Assembly (NCBI GenBank): GCA_003254885.1
Contig: QANT01003322.1
Span: 1 to 64,000, forward strand
Direction of reading: 5' to 3'
Source of the DNA: Purshia tridentata
Lineage: Eukaryota > Streptophyta > Magnoliopsida > Rosales > Rosaceae
Length of the DNA: 64,000 nucleotides
The notes under the pieces are model-generated. The model did no database searches. It was not told the DNA's origin and was given only the letters and a program-made list of their open reading frames with translations. A program made the position numbers and the translations under genes. Shown here piece by piece: positions 34,364 through 46,223 of the stretch. Each line of letters begins with the position of its first letter. Position 1 is the first letter of the stretch.

Positions 34364-37300
34364 CTCCTCTGCCTCAGACTCTCAGACGGTCTCTGAGAAA
34401 CTGACACGCAAACATGAAGACAATGACAGATTGACAGACACTCTCACACCACAACCAACACAAAAACCTTATTCACGTACAAAACCCACATGGTGCATGT
34501 CAACAATCTACGAGATTTTGCTTCACTCTGGACGAGAAACAGAGGGGAATCACCAAGAAATCGCAAAAACAAACAAAACCCAATGTGGCTCTGCTGATAT
34601 TTTATCTATCTATCTATCTCGTGTTTGCTGGCTATTGGGGTCGTATTTGCTGGGCGAGAAAACGAATGAGAAACAGATAGGCAGAGTGGGATTTGGAGTA
34701 TTCGACGGGGTTCTTGTTCGATTTGGACAATGGGATTTGATGGCCTTGATGATCTGTTCGAGGCTCAATTGCTGATGCAAATCCCATAGACTTCTAAAGC
34801 ATAAAAAAACACATGTGCACACATGAAAATAGAAAGCTATACTCAACAACAACAACTACTATGTTACACGAAGCCGAAGTCGTGTGTTGGAAGAAACAAA
34901 CACACATACATAGATTATGAAATCAAGCGCTTCCTGGTAACTTGCGCTGGTGGTGCTTACGGGGCTTAAACTGCGCACCCTTCTCTGCCCTTCTATTTCT
35001 AATTCCTAGTGTAACCCAAAAAGGTTTGTCCCGTCTGTTCCACTCTCTACTAAGTCTACTTTCTTTTTCTTTTTTCTTTTCTGCTATGGATTTTTTGGCC
35101 CATAGAGTATTACAGTAATATGGAGAGAAGCCGGCGCATGTTAGCGAGGGCTACGTGGAGGTCACGTGGAAATCGTGTTCGGTGATGTGGATTTGTTGGC
35201 AAAGTCAAATGGCTCAAATGTGTTGCATACTATGCAAGAATGTGGTGCCCAAAACCTATTTATATTCTGCATGAAAGGGCTTGAACTTGTTATTCATATT
35301 TGATCTGGCCTAACTGAGAAATATGCATACTCGTACATTTTGTATAAGTAGAGAAAGGACTACATAGTAAAGAGCCTAAGGCATATGCATCTTGTATGTG
35401 TATGTATATCTTGGTGGAAACTTGGAAAAGGATAATATAAATTCTATGGTCAAAGACTCAATGCTTGTGAACTTTGAGAATCACGACAGTCCTTGTCTTT
35501 AATGTGCCACTTTACTAGTGGATTGGAATTGTATGAGGCAATTGAACAAAAGAAAAGAAAAAAGTAGCTGTGTTAGAGAATGAATGAGTGAGATTTTTTG
35601 GAAACATTTCTGCATATTTGTGTGTGTGTATGTGATTGTGATTTTGATCGGGAGTAAGTTTGGTCTTGCAATCATGCATCGTATATAACATGGGCTTTAG
35701 GGTTTAGAGGTTGAAGGTGGTGTTTTTCGACATGTATTTTCTGGTGTGGATTTAGAGGATTTTTCAACATGGCCATACAATAGTCCTGTTAGGTCAACGT
35801 TGAAGAGTGTAAATAACTTTATTAACAATCAATATATTGACAATAATGGGTCTTCAATTCATTCACTACGTCATTTTTGCTCCATGTATTTTTCTTAAAC
35901 AAAAGTTTTTCATTATTTAATACTTAAGGGGTGGGGACAAGGTGTTTTATAAAATGCATAAAAAAGGAATTTATATTTCCTATTTTCATCACAAGTACAT
36001 AAACATAAATAAAATTTTAATTAGATCTGCCACTGTATACTAGTTGGCCATGGCCAGGCAGTTGCCATGAATCGAAAAAGTTACCAATATCAGTCTATAA
36101 AAAATGGAGGTAATGAATTAAAAAATTTTGAAATTTGATAAGGTCAAAAATAAGATAGGAGGGGAAGTAGGACATGAAATGAAAATAAGAACACCCAAAA
36201 AGTCTATATATGTTGAGATTGTGTCACTATGTATATGGCATTATTGTACTTGATGTATTTCAGTGAATAATTTAGTTTTGGTAGACTTTTACTAATTAAG
36301 GTGATATTGTTATCAGTTTTTAACATAATATTTTCTTATCAATTAAATATATTATGCTGTCAATTTTTCAATAAAAACCACATATTTAAATACGTTTTCA
36401 CATTCAATAATATCATTGATAAGTTAACAATATAAGATCAAAAAAAGTATTTTGAAAAAGAGAATTACAGTACCCCTAGCCTCTAAGTAAAATTTGATGA
36501 CTGCGTTCCAATATAGGTCAATTCATATGAATGAAAAAATAAAGGGGAAAGCAGGGAATTAAGGAGGATTCTATATTGGATTTAGCCATGAATAAAATGA
36601 AAAGTAAATAGAGGTAAAAAAAAAGTTGTATTTAATTTAATTAATAGAGGCAGAAACTTTGTATAAGTTGGAAATAGGAAAAAGACAAATAATGGATTAG
36701 GATGGAAAAATTGGGACGTTATAAAAGTATATGTAACAATGCATGCGTTTTGGTTTATGCAAACAGCCAAGTGGCAACCCACTGACTCTTATTTGTCAGT
36801 CTCTGGTGTGACGGTGAAACTCCCTTCACTTTTCTCTCAACTCTGAATCTCACCTCACCTCACCAACCATCAACAAACAAAACGCACAAGCAGTGTTTGT
36901 TTATTTAAATAATTCCTAATGTTTTTTCTTGTAAAATTAATTATTCGATATTGTAGAAATAAATACAAAAGATAAAAGGAATTTTTGTGGTAGGAGCAAC
37001 ATGATCAAAGGCTTAAAATGAAAGTGTGATTATCTTCTCATGATTTAACTTTAGAAGAGGGGAGTTTATCAAGGAGATTTTGATAATTCCCATCGAGTAT
37101 TTATGATAATTTTTCAAGAATCTGTGACGAAAAAATATTGTGTAGAATGAGAACATCAATTATATTAACAAAATTTGACATACAAAATTATAATAATAAA
37201 AGTTCAGATTTTCTTTTCTTTCATTTTAAAATTTTCTGAAAATCATAACATGATGGAAACCTTGAATGTGAAAGTTAACAAGAAAGGGATTAGGAAAGGG

Positions 37301-39068
37301 ATCAAGAAAGGGATCATTGAGGGCATGCAAATCAAGTTCATGATTCTGCCCAATCTTTGTTTTCTTATTCTAAAAACATACCTACAAACATGAAAAGGAA
37401 GAGATAGTGTACCTGAATTTAAGTCAATTTCTCATCCTTCTTCTGGTCTTCATGCGATCTACGCTCTTTTTATCGCTTTTCTTTCAGTCTTTCTATTTCA
37501 CTAATTTGTTTAGTGTGGTCTGAGAAGTGTATATAGACCTTTTTTCGACCTGACAAAGCGTTACGTGTATTTAAAATGCTACGTGTGATTGTTTTGGTAA
37601 TTAATAAAGCAATTTATATTCTTATTGTTGGCCTCGTTTTAGTCTTTTGCTTTTCATAATTTTTTTTTTGTGGTTCGGCAAGTGTGTATATATGCACTTT
37701 ATAGACTTGAAAAAAAACACACTATGGTTGGTCATGAAATTTTAATGGCCAAAAGTGAAACAACAAATTAGGATTGCCGACCCTCTATGTACATTCACGT
37801 GAATTTTTTTTTATAAGTAATTGCAAAAATCTTTTTAGTAACTCAAAACCATGACAATAACATAGCAAAAAATAAAATGTTAATTTTTTTTCTTAAAAAA
37901 AAAGGCAAACAAAATATAACTCAAATACTACTTGGACCTAACACAATATATAAAAATTTACAATATTTGGAAGTTATGAAATATTGCCTCTTGACTCCCC
38001 CCGATATTGTCTGTATACGGTGCATTGGTGTGGTTGTTTTGGTAACTAATAAAGCTAGTAATTAAATGCTCTACATTATTCTTGTTTTTCTGGATTTTGA
38101 CAACCAATTCACACCGTTGTCAACAAGTTATTTTGATTCTACCTACTGAAAACATTTAATGACAGTTTTATCCCTTAACGAAAATATTTAAAAAGACAAT
38201 TTAAATAAAAAATCGAGTGCTGCTGACAAAATAAAATGTTAACTGATCTAGTGTTAGTGGAGCGAGGTAGAATATAATTATCAGTAATTAAGGGGAGTAG
38301 GGAAGAAGAAGTTGTATCAAAGGCCCCAATTGTTTTAAAAAGAAATGCTTACTAACACTAACTCATTTATATTTGTGTTAAATGAATGAAGCTCATAAAC
38401 TTTTTTTTATTTTTCGTGTTAAATTTGCTTCTTCTCTTGATTTTTATTTCAAATCTACTAGTATTGTATTTCTTCATTAACAAGAAAGACATATACGCTC
38501 TCTTCTCAAGGCACAAAACTTGAGTCATCTAAGTCTAGTTTCGAGCTAAGAGTGAGATCATACCCTGCAAATACTAAGCAATGCAAACAATAGAGTCTCA
38601 TATAAAAGAAGTTGGATCAAGAATTAAAATACAGAATAATTAGATCAAATAAACTCGATCTTAACACACAAAAAACAATCTTAATTAACGAAATACAAAA
38701 GAAAGCTAAACTCATATTATTCATAACCATAAAAAATCATGTACCCAAGTGATGTGGTAAGATTTCCAATTTAGAGAATCTTTGTAATGTTAATGAGAAT
38801 AATATAAGAGAAAGAAAAAAATGTTTTTACAAATGGCACATATGCTCATTATGTACTTCTTGAGGCAAGACAGACAGAGGAACTAATTTAAGACAGTCAT
38901 TTGTGGACTGGAAGAGTACGACATATTCCAGGGATCGATCTATCTCATTAAAGGATTTTGTGATGCAAAGCAAATGATTTGTTTTATTTTCTTTCACAAG
39001 TTTGCAGGGCCCATGGCCCTCTTAGTCTCTTCTATATTCTCCTCCGCTGCTGATTTTACTTATAAAGT
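34364..39068. other. 4.7-kb intergenic region between MRS2-like and DRIP-like genes
   Basis: The right-hand end (38983-38988, TTTATT on +) offers a candidate AATAAA poly-A signal for the MRS2-like gene 81 bases past its stop. The left end is the DRIP promoter and leader, with an ACGTGG/CACGTGG G-box-like pair near 35152-35171. Between 37520 and 38060 two diverged copies of a segment share GATTGTTTTGGTAATTAATAAAGC-like text (shown in part as TTGTTTTGGTAA.TAATAAAGC). No gene seen. Confidence 0.5.
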
Positions 39069-42000
39069 TCAGGATCCAACCAACCCCTTGTAGCGAGCAT
39101 ATGCAGTAATGACTACGAAAACAAAAGCACAGGTTATTCCTGTGACAATGCAAACCTGTAGAACAGAAAGATTCAATTTTCAGAGACATTCATTAGTCAG
39201 TTATACTAGCTAAGAATTACCAGCAGAAATTTTGTACATACCCATTTAAACATGTATCCGTGATCATCATTCCACGTGTATGGGATATTCATGCCAAAAA
39301 TTCCAGCCACCAAAGAATATAAGGATAAACTTACAGTGCCGGAACTAAGAAAAAGCTCAAGCTGCAGCCATGAAATGTAATGAGAATAAAACATGTCTTT
39401 AAGAATACAAATACTCCTGATTTAGTGATAAAAAAATGAAAAAAAAAAGAAATAAAACCAGCATATATTACAGTAATGAGACACTAAATAGGAAGAATAA
39501 AGCACCTGAATCAGCTGATTCCTGTGGTTATCAAGCTGCAAAACGAAAGCACAAGTTAGATCAGAAACCATTGATAAATATTGCCATATACGAATAAAAT
39601 TCCAAAATCAAGTACCTGAATGTTAATGTAATCCTCTGTATCATCAATATATTCACGCAGCTGCAAAATTCAAGATTTAAGCAGTTAAGGTTATCTCGAT
39701 ATAGTGTACATAATGTGAAAAAATGCCTTTAATAACTTTATTCAATTATAAGAAGAGGGTTGTGTAATATATATGATTCTACAGTCAATCAACAAAAGGT
39801 TGAATGTTCTTCACTCTCTTTCACTATCTTCTCCCTCTACTGCCGAAACCCTAAATATTGGACCAGAGCAATCGGAACAATCTAAACATCCCCAAACAAC
39901 TCACATTTCTTCTCGTTTCCTATTTGATGGATCAGGCTTTTTCGTACCAGCAGGTCATTGTTACATCCCGACCCAAGAACCTTAACACAAGTGGCATGGG
40001 GTATGGTGGAATGGAGAGTAAATCCTCAATTCTCTTTGTAAGCCAATAATGACAAAAAAAAAAGTTTGCATCTAAAGCAGCCATACCGTGGCTAATTTGT
40101 TCAAGGTGCCATCAATCTGCATAAAATAAGCCTGCAAAAGTATTATTAACCAATTTAGTATAAAGTTTCACTAAAATAAGACAAATGAGAAGTATGCCAA
40201 CGTTATGACCTCAAGTAGCATTTCAAGTTCCTCAACATCATTATCATCTCCACGAGCAGTTACAATACTTGCTCTACTTGCCCGCGATATTTTTGAGCCA
40301 ATAGTAGGGGAGGCAGGAAACCAATTGGCAGGACCAGAGCCACTAACTGGTGAAGATGCACCAACCAATTTTCTTGACAGGTAAAGGTCAGCCATATCAT
40401 CATCATCATCCAGAAGCTGTTCAAGCTCATCCCTCACCTGCAATAAGTAATAGAAAATTATTTATTGCCTTGATTTGCAGTAGTAAAGAGGACACTTATA
40501 TGTTGTCTTTAATTATACTCTGATCAAGTAAGTTCATCTCAACTCCACACCACAAATTCATTTGTTACTGTAGTCTGAAGACTCAATATAAGATACACAA
40601 CAAAAAAGAATGCTTATAGAAATAATACGAAACAGCATTTACAATGCAACTAATGTAGAATACAAGGTATGAAGTAGATTTCTGCGCATGACATTCACCA
40701 AGAAGATGACATTGCTAGCTTTAGTGACCATTCAGCACAGCCCCTGGGGTGCCCAAAGAGGTCTTCTTTGAAGCAAAAATGTTTATTGGTATTTTTGAAT
40801 GGTCACTTAGCTATGCTCTTAAACATGCTTTTGTGTCCAACAGAATCTGAAAACTGGGGCACATGTCTTTTGCTTACGTACTTCAAACCATTGTCCTATT
40901 AATCATTTTATATTTTCATCCAACTGTTCAATACATGGTAAGTGACTTATTAACAAATTAGCTGGTTAGTGTCTGAATAATAACTGTTGGATCAAAATCT
41001 AATGACAGACATTCATTCAAAAAGAAAAGAGTATTTTATCAGGACTTGAATATCGATCATTGTATTTTCATCTTATGGTTGGTGAGCATGGATGTGGTGC
41101 TCACATGCGTGTGTACATAATATTAACTAGGTGTACGATAAATGCCATCCAACATTTTAGGTTCAACATAAAAATTCCAATTAAAGATCTTAAATATAGA
41201 TAATGAAAGAAAAATAGAAAAGTCCACCTACAGAACACATTAGTGCAGTATGCATCCAGTACATTAAATAGTCATTTCAACAATATTACTGCTAAGAACG
41301 AAATATATCAAACAACTTATCTAATGGCATAATGTTCAGATAACATGAGGACAGGGTGTAGCATGAAACTCCTTCACCAAACACCAATGTGAAGCAAATA
41401 ACATAAATGGAAAAAAAAAATTTATAAGAAATAACATCTTTTGATGATTGCATTAAAATTCAATTACTCTCATAAGAGACATGAACTACTATCAAATCAT
41501 TCACACACCGCAGGAAGTTCATATACCTTTTGGACTCGAGCAGTCAACCTCGTCATTGCACTCTTCAACTTACGTACCCTATCCAAATTGCGGCTACTAA
41601 TCTGCAGATTGCAATGGATCAAAATAATAGGCAAAAGAAGCCAAGTTTTTATAGACAAAAAGGACACATTTGACTAAATGAAAACATTGAAAAAGAAACA
41701 ATGGCAATTAAAAAGGGTTGAGAGACTAATTCTTTATTAGAAGATCAAGTGAGAAACTTTCTCTCATAATTAGAGATGCTAAGCTTAGAAAAACATGCAC
41801 GCAAGTATGCAAGACAACCCCATTTTGAAGCCAAATATTCAGGTCAACTACAAGAATGCAAGGCTAGAGGTTTATCAAAACTTAACAAAAACCAAACAAT
41901 AAGATATAAAAATTCTTCTTTAGCAATTTCAAACAAAAATGAAGACAATAATCCCTAGACTTTATCATCTAGTGCTTTAAGCAGAAAATTTTCCCACATA

Positions 42001-43173
42001 GCCTATGCTGACAGCTGACTCGCCAGAATCTAAGAGCTTTTATCACTGATTTACCTAAATAAATCAAACCAGTGAATGAAATACTATATTCCCGCGCCCA
42101 TTATCAAGCTAGCTCACGTGGCATTAGGATGGGGTGAGAAAGTGGTAGACTTTCGGTTCAAAGCCTATTGTAAGCATGAGAAAATACACAATACTTCTGT
42201 TGTTTTTTCCCGTTTAGAATGATACAAAGGGTGGAGGCAAAGAAACCAGAAAATGAGAGAAAACTTAAGTCCTACCTTAGAGGTAAGTTCATCTAAAGCA
42301 GGGTAAGCAGCAGTCTCCAGTTCTGTCGTCCGTGCAGCAAGAAAACTACAAATTGCTTCCAAGGCTACCTCCAAGGCCCGGAATTCAAATGGGGACTCTA
42401 CATTGCATAATCTAGATCATTCAGATGTCAAAGAATAAAACCAGAACTCAGAAGTTTCAATGTTTAGGATAATGAAAGAAGTGATAGATGCAAACATATG
42501 TATATTTCCAAGAACGCCAAAAACAGAGACTACTCTTCAATGATAAACTTTCAAATAATTAAACCATACCGTCTTCTTCACCCGCCTCAACATCATTTTG
42601 CCCAGCAGGGAATTCTTTCCCATCTCTTTCACTTTCCCGTACAGAATTCACAGGAGGCAACCGTCTTTGAAGCTCTTCAACAACAGGGATAACATATTCA
42701 TCCAATGGATCCCGAAGCAGCACCTATACCATAACAAACTAACAATCACCATCTGCAAAGAGCCCCAACTCATCGAAAGTCAAAAGCACCATATATTTAT
42801 TATTATTATTTTTTTTTTTTCTAGAACACAAGGAATAGAATACGGGTGTGACTTTATAGGAAAAAAACTTTCAATGTCCTGAATTTAACCATCTATTTAG
42901 TTGCTCCCTCAAAAACAATTAACACCCATGGTGACCATTATGTAGTAGTCTTAAAACACAAGCACAACTTCCTCTCTTAAATCAGAAATCTTTGACCACG
43001 CAACAAAATAATAAATAAATAAAAATTAATACTGAAGTGTATTCCATTCAAAACCCAAGACACATTAAATTCAGCAGAGAAAGAGAGAGCTCATGAGAGA
43101 GAGAGAGAGAGACTAACCTCATCAGCAGTAAAAACCCAAGACACATTAAATTCAGCAGAGAAAGAAAGAGCTC

Positions 43174-43215
<42 letters not shown>

Positions 43216-43608
43216 AACCTCATCAGCAGTGATTATTGCTTTAATATGCTGCACATCCAGATACAAAAAACCCAATATCAGTCAACGGACATAAGATAAA
43301 AATTGCCAAATATTCAAAAAGGCAAAGCAATAGAATCAGCAATGAAGCAGAAACAAAAAGAGTACCTCCAAATTGAGAACTATAGCCTTGTCACGGCCGA
43401 GAATGGCGGAAGGGTAAGAGAGCAAAGGATCGACAATGCGAAGATCGCGAGCGTGGATGTTCACCCGGTGCATGATAGCATACTTGTCCACATCTAAGAC
43501 CGTAGCTTGGCCCGTACAGTCCAACAAAACCCAGCTCCGAGACGACTTCTTCTTCACAGCCACCACCGCTTGTGGGTCCACCGGCACCACTTCCCCGTCT
43601 CGAGCCAT
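39069..43608 (-). CDS. MRS2/MGT magnesium transporter, CorA family
   Basis: Eleven exons: 43608-43366, 43248-43219, 42723-42570, 42397-42276, 41601-41527, 40437-40210, 40131-40087, 39660-39616, 39535-39506, 39361-39242 and 39155-39069. Phases close to give 392 residues. The N-terminus has [29 protein letters not shown] and [14 protein letters not shown]-like [18 protein letters not shown] coiled-coil cytosolic part follows, with [20 protein letters not shown] and [17 protein letters not shown]. Two C-terminal membrane segments flank the signature GMN (residues 347-349, [12 protein letters not shown]), the selectivity motif of CorA-type Mg2+ channels. The sequence most resembles the Arabidopsis MRS2-7 group, from memory, so organelle versus ER placement is inferred only. 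Exons of 30 bp (10 codons) are unusually small. A microduplication beside exon 2 offers a second donor site. Confidence 0.95.
43050..43230. repeat. Tandem microduplication with (GA)n tracts spanning the exon 2 donor of the MRS2-like gene
   Basis: The phrase AAAACCCAAGACACATTAAA, then TTCAGCAGAGAAAGA, AGAGCTCATGAGAG, a (GA)n tract and ACTAACCTCATCAGCAGT occurs twice, at about 43050-43129 and 43131-43230. The second copy includes the true end of exon 2 and its splice donor. The first copy therefore repeats 12 exon bases plus the donor inside intron 2. The GA tracts differ in length. Confidence 0.88.
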
Positions 43609-44434
43609 CTCTGACCATCCCCGAACAACCGGACCTAACCAGAACTACCCAATTCACTCACATCCCTAATTCACTAACCAACAATCGAAATCTCAAACAA
43701 TACCCAAATCTCAAATTCTATATACTTGCATCCTCAAGATTTTCAGTGGCCCAGTGAACCATTTAACCAATGGGGGTGTGGTGTGATTGTTTTATATCAA
43801 TTTGAATGTTTTGAATAATGGGTTTCGTCGAATTGATTGATTGCTCATACCAATTTGGGGATTTGATTGGGTTATTAGGGCTTTGGATTGGGGGAGTTGT
43901 GCAAGTGTTCTGGGAGAGAAGGGACTTTTGTGGGTTGCGTAGGGTTCATGTGGTGGCGGACCGGCGGTTTGGAAGGAGTGAATGGGGACTTGACACGCAA
44001 GAAATTGTTTCTTAAAAGTGAAAGCACAATGGAAGACTGTGGGGCAGGTACTATCTGAACCTGCGGATCTATGTTCTTCTTACGGGTTGGACTTTAATTT
44101 CCAAACTTTTCTTTAGAGTTCGTTTATAATGCGAAGTTGTATGTCATGCCAAATTACTATGGTCAAAGAGGTTTTTTCATATAAAACCATTAAGGAAAAA
44201 TATCATGTTATTATTGTAATTTGCATCTCAACTTCTCTTTTGTTTGCCAACAAATCAAACTTAATCTTTAGTAATAAATTTCTACAATAAAATCATCACA
44301 TAATATATACTTTTTTACCCTTAATATTGACGAATGACAGGTTCCTCTTTTCATTATTAAATATATAAAATTTTAAATTTAGATGTATTTATATATTACA
44401 CAAAGTGCATGTCAAAAAAAACTCTCTCTTAATT

Positions 44435-44499
44435 AATATCAGTAGGTTTCTCATATCACTAGAGTTATCCCTATTTAAAGTTTGAAACCTACTGATATT
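44435..44499. repeat. Perfect 16-bp inverted repeat with 33-bp loop
   Basis: AATATCAGTAGGTTTC at 44435-44450 is exactly inverted as GAAACCTACTGATATT at 44484-44499. No flanking target duplication was recognised. Confidence 0.8.
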
Positions 44500-44892
44500 G
44501 ACGTAATGGATCAAATTGCTTCACATGTGAAGGAATTTAATATGCAAGATTACATGAATAGTAATCGTAATTTTTTACTTTTCCATGTTGAAAACTTGGT
44601 AGTACCATGAACATTGCAAGTATCAAATTTCCAGTACTCGCATGCCAAATGAAAGCATCCAACAATCCACCATTAATAAGATAAAAAAAGAGAAAAAAAC
44701 AAATCCACCATCACCATTAATCTTTGCATATATGAATATGACATCAAGGCCTTTTCAAGAGAGCAAATGATATTTTTGGTTGGTTTCGGATTCTGGCAAG
44801 GACAATCAATATGACAAGTTGATATTTGTAAGGGTATCTTTCTATTATTAAAAAAAAAAACAGTAACTCATACGTAATTTTGACATTCAAAT

Positions 44893-45004
44893 AGTGCTCG
44901 AACTCCTCTCGAAAAATGTTCAAACAACCTTCGAGTATTACTTGATAGGGTTTGAATACTACTCAAGGAGGATTCAAGCATATTTCGAGAGGAGCTCGAG
45001 CACT
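44893..45004. repeat. Imperfect 26-bp inverted repeat around a GAG/CTC-rich core
   Basis: The arm at 44893-44918 starts AGTGCTCGAACTCCTCTC. The arm at 44979-45004, inverted, starts AGTGCTCGAGCTCCTCTC; 24 of 26 positions match. Similar words (CAAGCACTT, TTCGAG, ACTCAAG) fill the loop and recur at 8050-8165, next to the same GTTAGTTTTCAAAAA-type phrase, marking a dispersed repeat family. Confidence 0.7.
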
Positions 45005-45159
45005 GCTCGATGAAAAAAGGTCTAAAATTTTTTTAAAAGAGTTAAAATTCTTTAATGTAAACAAAAATAGGTTAGTTTTCAAAAATTTTCTATTGTTATT
45101 TGTAGAAATTAGAATACATGCGGCAAGACTAACCCAATGGAAAATCCTACGATGCTTCT

Positions 45160-45320
45160 AAGATTACACCATGGATGAGTAGGGTAATACTATGCAAACA
45201 CTGTATATGATATACCAATGTTTTCTAACCCTTAGATCCTTCTGAGGGTATACCATGAATTAATAGGATATTGTGAACCCCTAAATTCTATTAAGGGTAC
45301 ACCATGAATTGGTAGGATAT
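45160..45320. repeat. Three diverged short repeats with a TACACCATGAATTGGTAGG consensus
   Basis: ACACCATGGATGAGTAGGG (about 45165), TACCATGAATTAATAGGATA (about 45250) and ACACCATGAATTGGTAGGAT (about 45299) are related copies. The last two are about 50 bp apart with further shared text around CCCTAAATTCT / CCCTTAGATCCTTCT. Origin unknown. Confidence 0.55.
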
Positions 45321-46223
45321 AGTTTTCTGCGGTTAGATGTGGTGGATGTTGACATCCTTGTCCGCATCAGAGATGGTCTTGTGAGAGTGAGGCTTGGGGT
45401 ACCCTTCTCCTAAATGGATTGACACTGACCTTTGCTTGGAGTATGTCATCCCCAATCTTTCGTTGTCCAAACTCATCCATCAGATTAAACTCTTGTTATA
45501 CAACTCAATACTTTTTTATTTTTTAGTTTGGCCAACGTTATACACCTGAATACATAATGAAGTCAAAGGAAGCAGATAAGCAGGGGGTTGTCATGTACTG
45601 GAAGGAACAGATGCTCTTGATATTATAAGGCCATCAGACCCCACTACAAGACGATAAAAAATAATAATTATTATTATTATAAAAAGCAACTAGCCAAAGT
45701 CGAAGGGGCCTTGGTGTGCTATATGTCTGTAATCCAATCTTAACCATAACCCTGAAGGGAACAAAAAACAAATTACTTGTGAATAAAAAATTCCTCCCCA
45801 TAAAGGAACAGATGTCAAAATATGATTTACTCGTAAGCAAAAATTACTCATCCATAAAAACCCATACAAAAAATAACCAGGCATTGTTCTCCATTTAAAG
45901 GACTTAAATACTCACTGGCCTTACGAAGAACTAAAACAGATGTAGCCGGGTGAAAAAGCAGATATCATAATATCATAACCACTAGACCAGTAACCACAAA
46001 AAAATTTATTCAAATTAAAGGAAACTGAAACAAGCACTTGGAAATCCTGTGACAAAAATGATAAGAACAGAGAAAATGGGAAAGGAAAAGAAGATTATAA
46101 CTCGTACTCAATGCACAACTGTCGGGAAATACAACAAGACCTCTTCTCTTGAAAGCTATACATACAAATTTCTTTTGTAGGACAACAGATAATAAAAAAA
46201 GCTATTTACAGTGCTTCTCTTCG

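Larger units (their letters stand above)
43609..46223. other. 2.6-kb intergenic region between MRS2-like and SEC23 genes
   Basis: It holds the MRS2-like promoter, a perfect 16-bp inverted repeat (44435-44499), a longer imperfect hairpin (44893-45004) and a stretch with repeated TACACCATGAATTGGTAGG-type words (45160-45320). SEC23 3' sequence lies at the right end. No gene seen. Confidence 0.55.

Noticed and set aside
34242-34775. 177-codon plus-strand frame
   Set aside because: It runs antisense through DRIP exon 1 (the RING start) and into its promoter, and has no domain.
43818-44015. 65-codon frame just upstream of the MRS2-like gene
   Set aside because: Short, no domain, and it lies in the promoter.
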